Assembly (NCBI GenBank): GCA_035772405.1
Contig: JAYKKM010000310.1
Location: 2,155,001 to 2,219,000 of the forward strand
DNA length: 64,000 bases
DNA from: Chrysogorgia sp. JL179-B06
Lineage: Eukaryota > Cnidaria > Anthozoa > Scleralcyonacea > Chrysogorgiidae
Direction of reading: 5' to 3'
How positions within the stretch are numbered: the first letter of the stretch is position 1; every line of letters starts with the position of its first letter. Below are positions 1 to 14,805 of this stretch, piece after piece. The notes under the pieces were generated by a model. It saw nothing but the letters and a program-made list of their open reading frames with translations, was not told where the DNA came from and did no database searches. A program made the position numbers and the translations under genes.

Positions 1-1119
1 TAAATACTTGCTTTTGTTAATTACTTTTTTATTTGAAAGGAAATAATGAAAGAGAAGTAATAGAGACGAGAATGCAGAATCAACCCTTCACTTGACCTAT
101 AACATTGACCTACAGTATAATCCAGAACCATAGTGATAAATTAGGCAGATATACATACGGTACCAGTCAATTTAACAATTAGATGCAAGCCAAGTTGTCT
201 AACGCTCATCACAAGTTAATTGTTTTTGTATCAATAAACTAGTCAGTCAAACTTAAAATATGAAAATAAAGACAAACTGCAAATTTTCTGCATTGTTTTG
301 ATTTTCAAAACTGGTGCTTAATCTCACTATAAGTGGTCTATCACAAATAGACCCATAGTAGCATAGCCAATTAGCATTGGCGACAGACCACTAGTTTAAG
401 TTTGTTGTCTTGATACCATTGAATGATAATTATCCAATGGCTTTGGTGTTACTAAATTTAGATTACAACAAAAACCTGGTATTATTAAAGATTTGAGGGG
501 ACTTTTTGAGAGAGGCATAATAGGTCTCTTATTGTTAAAAATTAAAATTTAAACACATGTACAACAACACATATTTTTTCCAAGGAAAGTCCTAAAGTAA
601 GTTATCGGCACTCTGAGCATTAATTGAGAATCCCTTTCGTACATTTTTTCATACATTACTGTATATCCTGGCTTTTATCCATGTTTTGTGGTGACTGGTG
701 GGCACTAATATTTATTATAATCTGATTGCATTTTCTGCTTAGTGAATCAATCTTTTGCTGTAATGTAATTATAACCAATTTCAATTTTTTAATTACCGTA
801 TAGCCAATTTCTGACCAATTATTAGTTTGACCTTCACACAGTCCAGAGCAGGATGGCCTTCCTTGCTTTTCCCTGTGACTGATAACTGGGACAGAATATA
901 TTTCCAAATAAGGTTGATAATAAATTGGAAGTCTTCATGAATTACAGTAATAGATTTCTATGTGCAAATAGCACATTGTGTCGGTCACAAGAAACTACAT
1001 ATCACTTCAATATGCCATGCAAAAACTTGACAGATATAATGTAAAATCTCACTCTCTAAATTACGGTACAGGGGGAAATACATATTATTTCAATATTTCC
1101 TCAACTAATTCAAACTAGA
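1..1119. other. AT-rich stretch without a recognisable gene
   Basis: No coding segment with a recognisable motif on either strand. A short imperfect inverted pair (agtggtct near 325 and agaccact near 387) encloses about 60 bp and could be a small non-autonomous element, but there is no clear target duplication. Confidence 0.5.
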
Positions 1120-1295
1120 TAATACTGGGAATTGAACCCTGCGACCCTGGCAATATACAGTACACCAGCACACTAACCGACTGAACTATGGGAGCTTGGC
1201 TACAAGTTCAGTATATACCTGTACGACCATGGTGGAAATGCCACGAATGAAGTGAATGGGTTTATTACTGAGAATATTTGGCATTTACACTCAAT
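1120..1295 (-). repeat. tRNA-derived SINE copy, minus strand
   Basis: Read on the minus strand, 1,130-1,202 shows a tRNA-like head. There is an A-box-like segment (TAGTTCAGTCGGTTAG) and a B-box-like segment (GGGTTCAATTCC). The 5' linker follows at 1,203-1,293 and has the same landmarks as the copies at 3,456 and 14,240: aaatgccaaatatt, then a ggcat-accacca block, then a tatatactgaact block. The copy is clearly diverged. A second diverged copy lies in the opposite orientation at 1,750. Confidence 0.7.
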
Positions 1296-1375
1296 TAAGG
1301 TGGCTCCTGATGGTTTTAAACATGAATGCATAACTATATTAGACCAAAGTACTTAAAGGACCATCTGTACACAGT

Positions 1376-1435
1376 ACGATTTGTCCTATACGATTTGTCC
1401 TATACGATTTGTCCTATACGATTGTCATCTTGGTG
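1376..1435. repeat. 14-bp tandem repeat (about 4 copies)
   Basis: The unit tacgatttgtccta is repeated about 3.5 to 4 times, the last copy slightly degenerate. It lies between two oppositely oriented SINE copies. No coding meaning is visible. Confidence 0.8.
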
Positions 1436-1749
1436 TATGTGATCAAACTGTACACGCATGTCAACATTCACCATCGAATCAGAAACAAGAATTATGTTGT
1501 GTGCAAACAATTGCATACGCCAGTACGACAATCGTATACAACAATGTATGCCAGAATGACAATTGTATACAATGAATTGTATCGTGTAGAAGGGTCATAA
1601 GGAAGCCTAGTTAGTAAGTACTCGTACTTACTCGTACCAAGACGAGTCAGGGGTGTGACACAGGCTAGTCTTGTAGTTGCATTTTTCTTAACTGGTTCCA
1701 GTCGGTTTATCACACTTCACTATACCTTTAATATGTCATCCAATTAATG

Positions 1750-1955
1750 TAGTGTAAATGCCAAATATTCTCAGTAAAATATCCATTCACTTCATAATGG
1801 CATAATACCACCATCATATAATACTGAACTTGTTGCCATGAAGCTCCTGTCATAGGACTCCATAATCCCAAGAGCTGTGCCTTGAAGTTATATTTTTCAC
1901 AACCCATCTCAGTTGCATCTTCACACTCAAAGTTTTCCTTCATTATAACTTCAAC
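1750..1955 (+). repeat. Diverged SINE copy, plus strand
   Basis: This has the same order of blocks as the intact SINE at 14,240-14,502: aaatgccaaatatt, an imperfect ggcat-accaccatcatata block, actgaact, a decayed tRNA-like head, then a tail resembling cactc-aaagttttccttcattataa. The head is too eroded to give a cloverleaf. With the minus-strand copy at 1,120-1,295 it forms an inverted pair around 455 bp. Confidence 0.6.
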
Positions 1956-1976
1956 ATTGTCATAACTAAGTGCCAA

Positions 1977-2995
1977 CCAGCAACCAGTTTCTCTTAGAAT
2001 TAAATCAGTTTAATTGCTTTGATGAACAGCAAGATTTCATATAATAAACAGTTCTAGTACAGTAATATTGGTGCATTTTTCTTCAGGGGCTTAACTGGCT
2101 CATAAGACCTTTTTCAGCAAACTTTCAAAGGCCTTATGAGCAATTGACGAAAGCTGATCAATATAAATGTTTCAACAGCGACTCACTCGACGAATAATGT
2201 CAATGGCGTCCAAAATTAATGGTGATTCGCAATTATGAAACACAGATTTAAGTATTATTAAACATTAAGAGAGCAGTAGATTTTCACCAAAGTCATTAAC
2301 AAATTATATACAACTCACCAGTCGCAGCAATCACGCGCCCCAGATACGCTTTCCAGCCACTTTTAGGCGGTTTGACCGTTTGACAACTGCTTTGTGAAAA
2401 CAACAGTGATCAACTGCATGCCTTCTTTCTTCGGATTAACGAGCATAATCGCGAACAAAATCTTTAGTAAGGATAGTCGTCTAGTTGGTAGAAGTCCAGT
2501 GGATCAATACGTATTTCATCTCGCTTCTAGATAGGTTTCATACGTCAAATAAAGTTATAAAGATACGAGCTTCTCTTCGCACGCAAAACATGTAAAATCG
2601 CGAAGCGACGAATATCGAAATATTGCGCCATAACACACGTGTCACTCTGATCACGTGCTAGGTGGAATAAAGTACCGGTCGGCATTTTGATACCATGTTC
2701 AGAGAGATTTTAACAATGTTGTCAGCTTGGCGGAGCCTGAGGATTTCAGTATTATTTTAGACCAGATTGGTGTAATGTTAGACAGATTTGGTGTGTAGAC
2801 AACCATATATAAAGACAATGATGCATTCAATTTCATTTATGATATTAGTGAAATCAGCTATTCAGTTGTTTTTCATGTATTACTAAAACAGAATACAGAA
2901 TAGTTCATAATTATTCAAATATTTTTGAATAGAATAATTTTATATATTTAATTACCAATTTTTACCTCAACTTATCCACAAATCAAGAAAAACTA
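1977..2995. other. Intergenic stretch, no supported gene
   Basis: Nothing firm. On the minus strand about 2,330-2,390 there is a short open stretch (ending KAYLGRVIAATG) followed by a GTGAG donor-like sequence. It has no start codon in frame and no recognised motif, so it is not called as an exon. Around 2,560-2,660 GC content rises locally. Confidence 0.4.
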
Positions 2996-2997
2996 CA

Positions 2998-3180
2998 ATG
3001 ACTCCAAGAAAGAGCATAATAACTCCAACAAAGAGTGCTATGACTCTAACAAAGAGTCCTCGGACTCCAACAAAGAGTGCTGTGACTCCAACAAAGAGTG
3101 CTATGACTCTAACAAAGAGTCCATCGACTCCTCCAGGAGTCCTATAACTCCTAGAAAGAGTTCATGGAGTCCACTAAAGT
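2998..3180. repeat. Tandem array of a ~20-bp hairpin-forming motif
   Basis: About nine imperfect copies of a unit like gactccaacaaagagtgcta. Many copies are self-complementary at the ends: gactc-taacaaa-gagtc is a perfect 5-bp stem with a 7-base loop. The copies vary in the middle (cc/ct, gctat/gctgt) while the stem bases are kept. No coding role is seen. Confidence 0.8.
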
Positions 3181-3289
3181 GTCATTTTGACCCCATGTTG
3201 GGGTCAAAACAACCCTTAGAGTCAAAACCACTCCTTGAAGGGTCAAAATGACCCTTCGAGTAAAGGTGCTGAAATGACTCCTTGGGGTC

Positions 3290-3295
<6 letters not shown>
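3180..3295. repeat. Second palindromic motif array (gaccc...gggtcaaaa)
   Basis: This directly follows the gactcc array. Units such as tgaccccatgttggggtca and gaagggtcaaaatgacccttc are short inverted repeats joined by caaaa. It looks like a sequence-diverged continuation of the preceding hairpin array, with a different stem sequence. It ends abruptly where the SINE at 3,290 begins. Confidence 0.65.
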
Positions 3296-4040
<745 letters not shown>

Positions 4041-4043
<3 letters not shown>

Positions 4044-4196
4044 TATATTGTAAGAAATCAAAGACAAGACATGCTTTTCTGTAACTCTGAGTTTCACGCT
4101 GATGCGATCTAATAAAGTCTGTCTGAAGATCGCATCAGCGTGAAACTCAGAGTTACAGAAAAGCATGTCTTGCCTTTTATTTCTTACAATATAGTA
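4041..4196. repeat. Long hairpin, ~70-bp arms
   Basis: The left arm (4,041-4,110) and right arm (4,127-4,196) are almost perfect reverse complements, differing at two or three positions, with a 16-base loop (aataaagtctgtctga). TA microsatellite flanks the left side. Similar long hairpins occur at 40,087-40,197 and 44,852-45,026. It is probably a foldback type of non-autonomous element, but no target duplication was seen. Confidence 0.85.
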
Positions 4197-4253
4197 TCAC
4201 GCTCTGCTATACAATGCATCGAGCACTTTCGCAACAGCGTAGACAAATCATCG

Positions 4254-6858
<2,605 letters not shown>

Positions 6859-6859
6859 A

Positions 6860-6896
<37 letters not shown>
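6860..6896. repeat. Short (GATA)n between LINE-B1 and LINE-B
   Basis: About 9 GATA units linking the 5' edge of LINE-B1 to the 3' end of LINE-B. Confidence 0.9.
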
Positions 6897-9639
6897 ATAG
6901 ACTTTAATTCCTCCAATTTTGAAGATATTCTAAGGCATAGATTTACATAACATCTCTAACACAAAACTAATATATAAAAAAAGGATAATAGGTACTTATA
7001 AATATGAGTAACGAAAGGGGGAGAAAAATTGTCAATTCATATACATGAGTAATGTTAATTTGCTTTTATAAGAGCACAAATGTGCTTTGCAATCAAGATG
7101 ACGAATTGATCATGCAAATACAATTCTGCATATCTGAATGGCACATTTCCAGAGATGATTTTCTCGTACATTTCAGTTTCATCTAGAGAGAACAATCCTG
7201 CTGTAAGCTGCACATGAAAAGTGTCTGTAATTGCGTCCCACAATTCATTTCGCCACAAATTAAATTTTGGACATGCCATAATAAAATGAAAGGATACATT
7301 TGAAATCAGTACGTCACAAAACTTGCAGTTATTGTGAGAATCGTCGCAAATTACCCATGAATTAAATGTTCGCGGTGCATTCCCGCAAACAATGTTCACT
7401 AATAAAGCGATTGATGACTTATTAGATGGATTCCTTTTTGCTACTTCCCATAAATCTAAGGGCTTGAGATTTCTGTGAATTTTTCTGTAGAAACTTAATT
7501 CACTTTTGTCCAACATTCCATTTTTCCATTTATCAATTTCTACTTCTTCAATTCCATCATACACGATCTTTCTCAACACAAACTTTGAGGGAAATAAATG
7601 ATCATCCAAGTAAGTAGTGAGATAATTTGTCAAACTATATTTGTTGAGAGCGCGCATGCAGATGTCGGGTATAAAACCCAGTTTTTGTTTGGCTGGTTCG
7701 AGAAGGTATGAGGAGAGGCGAGCTGTAAATATTCTCTTGGAAAACAATATTTCCTTCGTGCGGCATAAACGACCAAAATATATTAATTTCGCTTTATCAA
7801 TAGTTCCCTCCATTGACCACAGCCCTAAGCTACCAGTTGCTGCTTCGGATCTTGTCATTGGATCCAGTCCTTGAATGCGTTTAGCTTTGAATCTCTGAGT
7901 TCTTTCAAGCAATTCTATTTCACTGGTTGTAAGGTTATTCCAAAGTTCGCATCCATATAGAGATGTTGGAATCCCAACAGTACGCCATAAAGCGCAGGCG
8001 CAGATTGGATTTAAAGCACTAGGACAGGCACCAATACTCATCAGGCTAGACATCTGAAATTTTGCTTTAATACAAGCTTGTTTGGTCCTGTCACCACTTG
8101 AAAAATTTCCTGAAAGATAAATACCAACATGGGAAACCAAGCACTTTTTTGTTTTATAGGGAGGTCATAGAGTGTCCATTTCCTGGAACATTTCAGTTTA
8201 TTAAACATCTGGGTCGACTCGCCGAAGGTTACTACAACAGTTTTTGTTGGGCTAAATTCGAAGCGCCATCTCAGGCTATAGAATTCCAATATGGTCAGCA
8301 TTTTTTGTAAACCTTTTCACACGTGTTGATAACAATGTTACATCATCTGCAACTATTATAGGATTAGAAGGGAGTCGGTCAAGCATAAGCCCTTCATTAC
8401 ATTCGTCGACCATTTTGGGAAGGTCATCATTGAAAATCATGAACAACCAGGGAGAGAGAACGCTACCCTGTCGCACACCTTGCTGAATTGAGAATAGATC
8501 GGAAACAGTGCCGTCAAAGAGGACTCGACTGGTGAGTGCACCATACCAGTTTCGTAAAAGACGCCAGGTTTTACTTTTAATGCCCAGGTTATACATCTTA
8601 TAAAAAAGACCGTCCATCCATACAGTATCGAACGCTTTGGCCGAGTCAAGGAAGCAACAATAAACTTTGCTTCCACGCTCGGTGTTGTGAAGAATGGCCT
8701 CCTGAAGGGACATGCTTGCGTCTATACAGCTTTTTTCCTTCTGGTAAGAAAATTGTAAACAATTTGGAAAGTCTTTTTGCTCGAAAAAAGGCATCCATCT
8801 GATTAAAATCAATCTTTCGAAGATTTTGGAGAGTACATTTGTCAGAGTAATTCCTCTGTAGTTGTCCTTGTTATAACGATTTTTCTTGTTTATTTTGTAC
8901 AAGGATATAATGTTTCCCACTGTAACAACATTCGGGACTGTTTCTAGTGCCGTGATAGCGTTGAGTATCGTTGTAAGTGTAGTTGTTAATGCGGTCCCGC
9001 CATATTTAATGTGCTCGTATGTCAAACCATCTGGACCAGAGGTCTTCCCATTTGGCAATTTAACAATAATACTGTTGACTTCTTCAATCGTAAACGTGTC
9101 TTCCAAAGCGTCATAGTCTGAGATGTTAGACTCATTCTCGTATATTTTCAGACTGCTTATAACATGATTAAAAAAACTTTCATCATACTTCGGGTGTGAT
9201 TTTGGGGTGTAGAGTTGTGAATAGTGCTCTTTCCATATGTTTCGTAGATCATCTGGCTCGTCTATTAATTTTCCATCAATCTTTAATGAGTTAGTTTGCA
9301 GACTTCTCTGTTTTCGTCTTTTCGACATTATTTTTGAAAGGAACTATTATCAACCACGAAGGTCTTTTCGAGGCGCTCATACTCCTTTGACTCAAACTCG
9401 TTCGCTTTTCGCCTTAGTTCTCTTCGAAAATTTATTTTTGCACATTTATAATCACTGAAGAAGCGATTCTCCGGTCCACGATGACGACCCTTGATTATCC
9501 ATAATTTCCTATAATGGCGGCAGTTATCGTGAAGGACCTTTATCCCCTCTTTCCAGAAGGACTTTAAATATTTTTTAAATTTAGCTTTTGGGATGGACTG
9601 AGCTGCAGATAATTTTATAATGGACGTTATTTCAACCAG

Positions 9640-9640
<1 letters not shown>
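6893..9640 (-). mobile_element. LINE-B, 2.7-kb 5'-truncated non-LTR retrotransposon
   Basis: Minus-strand LINE unrelated in detail to LINE-A, with an RT core of the GVRQGSVLSPWLF type and a C-terminal CxxC...H zinc-finger-like segment. The family could be I, Tx1 or L1-like; the clade is not settled from motifs alone. The 5' edge at about 9,640 is cut in the linker upstream of the RT domain and joins a 500-bp GATA tract. The 3' end joins a short GATA tract. Although a different family, it shares the TCTA tail with LINE-A. Confidence 0.85.
7055..9636 (-). pseudogene. LINE-B polyprotein with several frameshifts
   Basis: Pieces in order on the minus strand. The pre-RT linker is at 9,636-9,335 (basic, FKKYLKSFWKEGIKVLH region). 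The RT domain is at 9,328-8,276 with KLPNGKTSGPDGLTYEHIK, FLDSAKAFDTVW (motif A), QQGVRQGSVLSPWLF (motif B) and VADD (motif C). The thumb/connection is at 8,301-8,150. The C-terminal part is at 8,140-7,055 and includes NNCKFCDVLISNVSFHFIMACP, a zinc-finger-like CxxC...H/C signature. Frame changes occur near 9,330, 8,290 and 8,145, the last two close to T or A runs. The catalytic aspartates are kept, so the lesions are recent or sequencing errors. Confidence 0.8.
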
Positions 9641-10135
<495 letters not shown>

Positions 10136-10469
10136 TTGATTTGATTTGAAAAATTTATTTAAGCACGGTAATTTTATCAAAGTTTGAACATATATAGTCA
10201 TATATACAATCAAATTTGGTCTACCTAAAAGCCGTGCAATATATCAATAATTAGTACTAAATACATTTTTTTTCTTATTTAAAAATATCCAAAAATTACA
10301 AATATCCAAAAATTACAAATCCTACTAGGTTGGTGCAAATAACTAATGAATCACAGCCCAAGCTTTTTTGTAAACTTTTCTAAGGAAGATGCATTTTTAC
10401 AGTCATCTGGAAGAGAATTCCAGATTTTAGCACCTGTATACGCAAAGCTTGAATTGTAATAATTTGTTA

Positions 10470-10470
<1 letters not shown>
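10136..10470 (-). mobile_element. LINE-A2, 335-bp 3' fragment
   Basis: Nearly identical to the 3' end of LINE-A1, including the last ~39 codons (10,351-10,470, one residue different: FTKKLGL instead of FKKKLGL) and the 3' UTR. It is cut on its 5' side by GATA-type repeat at 10,470. Confidence 0.9.
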
Positions 10471-10850
<380 letters not shown>

Positions 10851-10992
10851 GTGACCAGAAATGAGATTGCGTGTTTCAGTATACTAGGAGAAGTTTCCGG
10901 CTGACAGATCGCGAGAATGATATTGCCAAAGTTTTACGTAAACACTTGACTAACCGGTAACGTCTGACAGACCGTAAATTAAGTTTTGTCAG

Positions 10993-11526
10993 ATGTTGCT
11001 TTTATTAATCCCAATTTATAAATATATAAATTGGCGTTTAATAACTCACGCAAATCTGAGTGGGAGAAATGGGTGGCGGAAAGTGCGGTTTTCTGGAGGT
11101 AAGGGCCCCCAGAAAAGCTGGAGAAACAAGATCAGAGTGAGAGTAAGGGCCCTCACTGTTATGGACCTTGCTCTCATGTCCCGGAATAGCCTTCCCTCCG
11201 AAGTCCCTCGCCTCCGCCTCGATCAGCTTAAGTTGGTTTCAACTGGCCCTCGTTCCGTCCTCCTCGCATGCCTGAAAGCAGCCCTCTCCAAACAAGCCAA
11301 CCAACCAGAAGCTCCTTCCCCAAGCTCTCAACCTGGCCTTCACGTTCCTACTTCCCAAGATAACGCCAACACCAATAGCCCAGACGACCAAGAGGGGAGT
11401 AAACAGAAATCGTTGTCGGCGGATCAGCTTTCATACGATAAGTATAAACTGTCAAGCCTAGTATGGCGAGTACGTTCCTTTTATGTCTTAAAATTGCCAA
11501 GGCTAACGCCGCCATATGTCGCTTAA
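10993..11526 (+). pseudogene. SAP-domain-like ORF fragment
   Basis: Open for 177 codons from an ATG inside the left inverted repeat. The part with protein-like character is about residues 60-135. A SAP-type helix pair is seen there (SLPSEVPRLRLDQLKLVSTG, then PRSVLLACLKAAL), followed by a Pro/Ser/Gln/Asn-rich linker. SAP motifs bind DNA, and in cnidarian genomes they often head recombinase- or transposase-related proteins. No catalytic domain follows; the frame ends at 11,526 without a recognisable downstream exon. The first 55 residues are inverted-repeat sequence and probably not real protein. It is best taken as a captured or relict N-terminal fragment. Confidence 0.5.
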
Positions 11527-11798
11527 CCTGCATTAAAGCGGCGCTAAGTGTGGCTAGAAAGGGTTTGTTAGACACATCGTTAACCTGCCACATGTACCTC
11601 ATCACGTTCCGCAGAAAGCATATCGTATTCATACTCAGCCAACCGTGGTCTATATTCAAAACTAATGCGAACGTTACGTATTAGTTTGAGATTGGAATAT
11701 CCCACATGAAGTTTCGTCCTCCGCAAACGATTTGCGCGAGTTCGCCAATCTTTCGAACGCGGTTTATGAACTTGATACATAGTATTGATACGGTCAAG

Positions 11799-11842
11799 GG
11801 GCATAAAAAGTACCCTTTCTTAGGGCATAAAAAGTACCCTTT
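11799..11842. repeat. Two-copy direct repeat
   Basis: gggcataaaaagtacccttt occurs twice in tandem, separated by cttag or a similar spacer, within the interior of the long-TIR element. Confidence 0.85.
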
Positions 11843-13083
11843 ACATTCGACTATTCGAGTTCTGCGCGCTAGCCGCTTGCGTAACTTATTTATTTGCGAA
11901 AGTGTGTTATGATACATTGTGATATATAGCCTTCTTAATAATCGTGTGGTCCGTACGTCTGGAAGTCACAGCTGTCCTTGACCGTGTAAAAGAAGCGTTG
12001 TAAATGGTAAACAATTACGTATTACCGCAGCATTCCATGCGGTCGTAACCACATCCGGACAAACTATGAATTATATGTCCAGAACAGGAAGACGTCTAGC
12101 CGCAGCAATTGGCGAAATATTTTCAGAACGTCTTAATATTAAACTATAGATCAAACAGCCGATATCCCGCTAGCAATTTAGTACATAATTTTGGCGTAAG
12201 TTACCATTTAAATATAGCCCACGCTATTTATTTGGTTCGTTACCGTGCGATGTCGGCAATAACTCGCCAACTTTAGCTTGCTTGCTTCTATTGGCTATCT
12301 CAATGTTACACGTATCTCAGCCCAGATCCTGATCCCCGATCAAATTGGCCAACACAACACACACCCCTGCTCACGCATTTTCTACTACCTGCGATTCTTT
12401 TTCTTTTTTCTATGAGAAACAACCTCCCAATGGAAGAGCAGCATCTAGCCCAGATGCGTACTGGCCAATTAAACTCTCAGAACCAAAGAAAGAACGGACG
12501 TTGGAACTCCACGTGTTTCACCTAGTCGATATTCATCGTGCACAACGAACTTGAATCTGAACAATTAGCACTTGTATAGTAAATCAAACACTAAAAGCTA
12601 TCGCTGCAAGTGCATACGTAATCGTATATTGACGTTTAACTCCAGCACGAACACCAAATAAAAAGGCTAAATGCTGGATATGTGACTTACGACACTGCTA
12701 CACTTGTAAAGCTTCGTCGGGGAGCTATAGCTGTCAATATCTTGGCCCCGACTCAGATTTCCTATCCAAGGTTTTTTCCTAAATGGTTTTCCTAGGCAGG
12801 TTTTTTCTGGCCTCCCTGATATGTCAGCTGCCCAGGGTGCCGTAAAAATCACAATCCAGCGCCTTCATATCCAAAAATCAAATGTAAAAGATGGTTTCTC
12901 ACGGTTAACATAGGTCGTTGGCGCTCTGACTGTTACGAAATTTATATTAAGACGCCACGATCGATTTTAGAAACAGTACCTATACGCTTGGCTTCCGTTC
13001 TTAATCCATAACTCATAAGTAATTAAATTTTTCTAGCTAGTTCCGCTTTTCCGTGGGAGATTCTCATCTTCGATTCAATCTGT
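11843..13083. other. Interior of the long-TIR element, no supported gene
   Basis: Scattered short open frames only; no family motif was recognised on either strand. Confidence 0.45.
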
Positions 13084-13084
13084 G

Positions 13085-13146
13085 GCGGTAAGTGGTGTCC
13101 CATCGGCCACACTTCGCCCACGGAGAAGCACACACTGGCTAAGGAG
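13085..13146 (+). repeat. 62-bp unit, copy 1
   Basis: gcggtaagtggtgtcccatcg... to ...cactggctaagga, nearly identical (one substitution seen) to 13,733-13,795. Copy 1 is inside the long-TIR element and copy 2 is just outside it, so the unit predates or was moved with the element. Confidence 0.85.
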
Positions 13147-13732
13147 AGCAAGGTCCATAACGGTGATGGCCCTTACCATCACCCTGATCTCGTTTCTCTC
13201 AGTAACTTCTGCCAACGGGGAAGCCCGGCCGGGACATGAGAGCAAGGTCCATAACAGTGAGGGCCCTTACTCTCACTCTGATCTTGTTTCTCCAGCTTTT
13301 CTGGGGGCCCTTACCTCCAGAAAACCGCACTTTCCGCCACCCATTTCTCCCACACAGATTTGCGTGAGTTATTAAACGCCAATTTATATATATATATATA
13401 AATTGGGATTAATAAAAGCAACATCTGACAAAACTTAATTTACGGTCTGTCAGATGTTACCGGTTAGTCAAGTGTTTACGTAAAACCTTGGCAATATCAT
13501 TCTCGCGATCTGTCAGCCGGAAACTTCTCCTAGTATACTGAAACACGCAATCTCATTTCTGGTCACTCTGCCCTTGGCGTTCAGCAAGCAAACAAGCTTT
13601 CCCGCCCACCTCCCTTAAAGCAAAAGCATTAAGCACATAATCACTTAAGTATATCCATACTATTGTATGTAGATTTAAGAATAGAGAATTTTATGTAAAG
13701 CATCTACTGAAAATAAATAAATACAAACGGGG

Positions 13733-13795
13733 CGGTAAGTGGTGTCCCATCGACCACACTTCGCCCACGGAGAAGCACACACTGGCTAAGGACAC
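13733..13795 (+). repeat. 62-bp unit, copy 2
   Basis: Second copy of the 13,085 unit. It is followed directly by the GAAACGTC module at 13,795. Confidence 0.85.
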
Positions 13796-13873
13796 CTTCA
13801 TCAGAGTAAGGGCTCCGCTCGAAACGTCAGTATCTCGTCACTAAATTCTTGGCAGTTTACCACCTTTTCACTT
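13795..13873 (+). repeat. Dispersed ~75-bp module containing GAAACGTCAGT
   Basis: cttcatcag...gggct...ctcgaaacgtcagt, then ttggcagtttaccaccttttcac. The same module occurs in reverse orientation at 18,487-18,562. It resembles the 3' parts of invertebrate retroelements that carry hammerhead-like cores, but here the CTGATGA box is not intact. Confidence 0.6.
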
Positions 13874-14012
13874 TGCTATAGATATATAGATATATAGATA
13901 TATAGATATATAGATATATATATATATAGATATATAGATATATAGATATATAGATATATAGATATATAGATATATACTGAGATATATAGATATATAGATA
14001 TATAGATATATT
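13874..14012. repeat. (TAGATATA)n microsatellite
   Basis: 8-bp period tract with one tatata run and one interruption (tactgagatata near 13,975). It abuts the SINE on its right. Confidence 0.9.
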
Positions 14013-14502
14013 GGCATTTCACTCGATCAAACTACATGTTGAAAGGATTTATGGTGAAGGAAAATTTCGAGTGTTGGAATACATACATTTTAAGACCAAA
14101 CCGGGACCAGTTGCGAAAAATGCAACTTGGCGGCCTTCCGGTAGGAATTGAACTCGCGACCCTGCGATTACTAGTGCAGCGCTCAACACTCGAAATTTTC
14201 CTTCACCATAAATCCTTTCAACATGTAGTTTGATCGAGTGAAATGCCAAATATTACCTATAATATACCCAGAATCTTATCCCGGCATTACCATCATATAT
14301 ACAGAACTCGTGACTAGGCTCTCGGCAACGGCTTCCGTAGCTCAGTGGTCAGAGCGCTGCACTAGCAATCGCAGGGTCGCGGGTTCAATTCCTACCGGAA
14401 GGCCGCTAAGTTGCATTTTTCGCAACTGGTCCCGGTTTGGTCTTAAAATGTATGTATTCCAACACTCGAAATTTTCCTTCACCATAAATCCTTTCAACAT
14501 AT
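14013..14502. repeat. Opposed SINE pair (minus fragment, then plus copy)
   Basis: 14,013-14,183 is a minus-strand SINE tail-to-head fragment. 14,184-14,502 is a plus-strand unit with a complete tRNA-Ala(AGC)-like head at 14,331-14,401 and the full ggccgctaagttgca...gcaact block. The tails of the two are exact reverse complements, so the pair is a long inverted repeat. The plus copy's tail runs directly into TAGATATA repeat in place of the usual catgtagtttgatcg end. Confidence 0.8.
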
Positions 14503-14805
14503 AGATATATAGATATATAGATATATAGATATATAGATATATATAGATCTATAAATATATAGATATATAGATATATAGATATATAGATATATAGATATAT
14601 AGATATAAAGATATATGGATATATGGATATATGGATATATGGATATATGGATATATGGATATATGGATAGATGGATAGATGGATAGATGGATAGATGGAT
14701 AGATGGATAGATGGATAGATGGATAGATGGATAGATGGATATATGGATAGATGGATAGATGGATAGATGGATAGATGGATAGATGGATAGATAGATAGAT
14801 AGATA
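14500..14805. repeat. (TAGATATA)n, then (GGATAGAT)n, then (GATA)n microsatellite
   Basis: A graded microsatellite passing from tagatata to ggatatat, then ggatagat, then gata units. Its right edge is the 3' end of LINE-C1, read on the minus strand. Confidence 0.9.

Larger units (their letters stand above)
10851..13566. mobile_element. 2.7-kb element with ~335-bp terminal inverted repeats
   Basis: The left arm (10,851-11,184) and right arm (13,229-13,566) are close reverse complements, with tips GTGACCAGAAATGAG and CTCATTTCTGGTCAC. Within the right arm an ~85-bp segment (gagcaaggtccataac...) is tandemly duplicated at 13,147-13,235. No target-site duplication is visible. The inside (11,185-13,228) has one SAP-like ORF near the left end and otherwise no convincing coding. 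It looks like a non-autonomous DNA transposon with long inverted ends that has captured or retained part of a gene. Confidence 0.75.
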
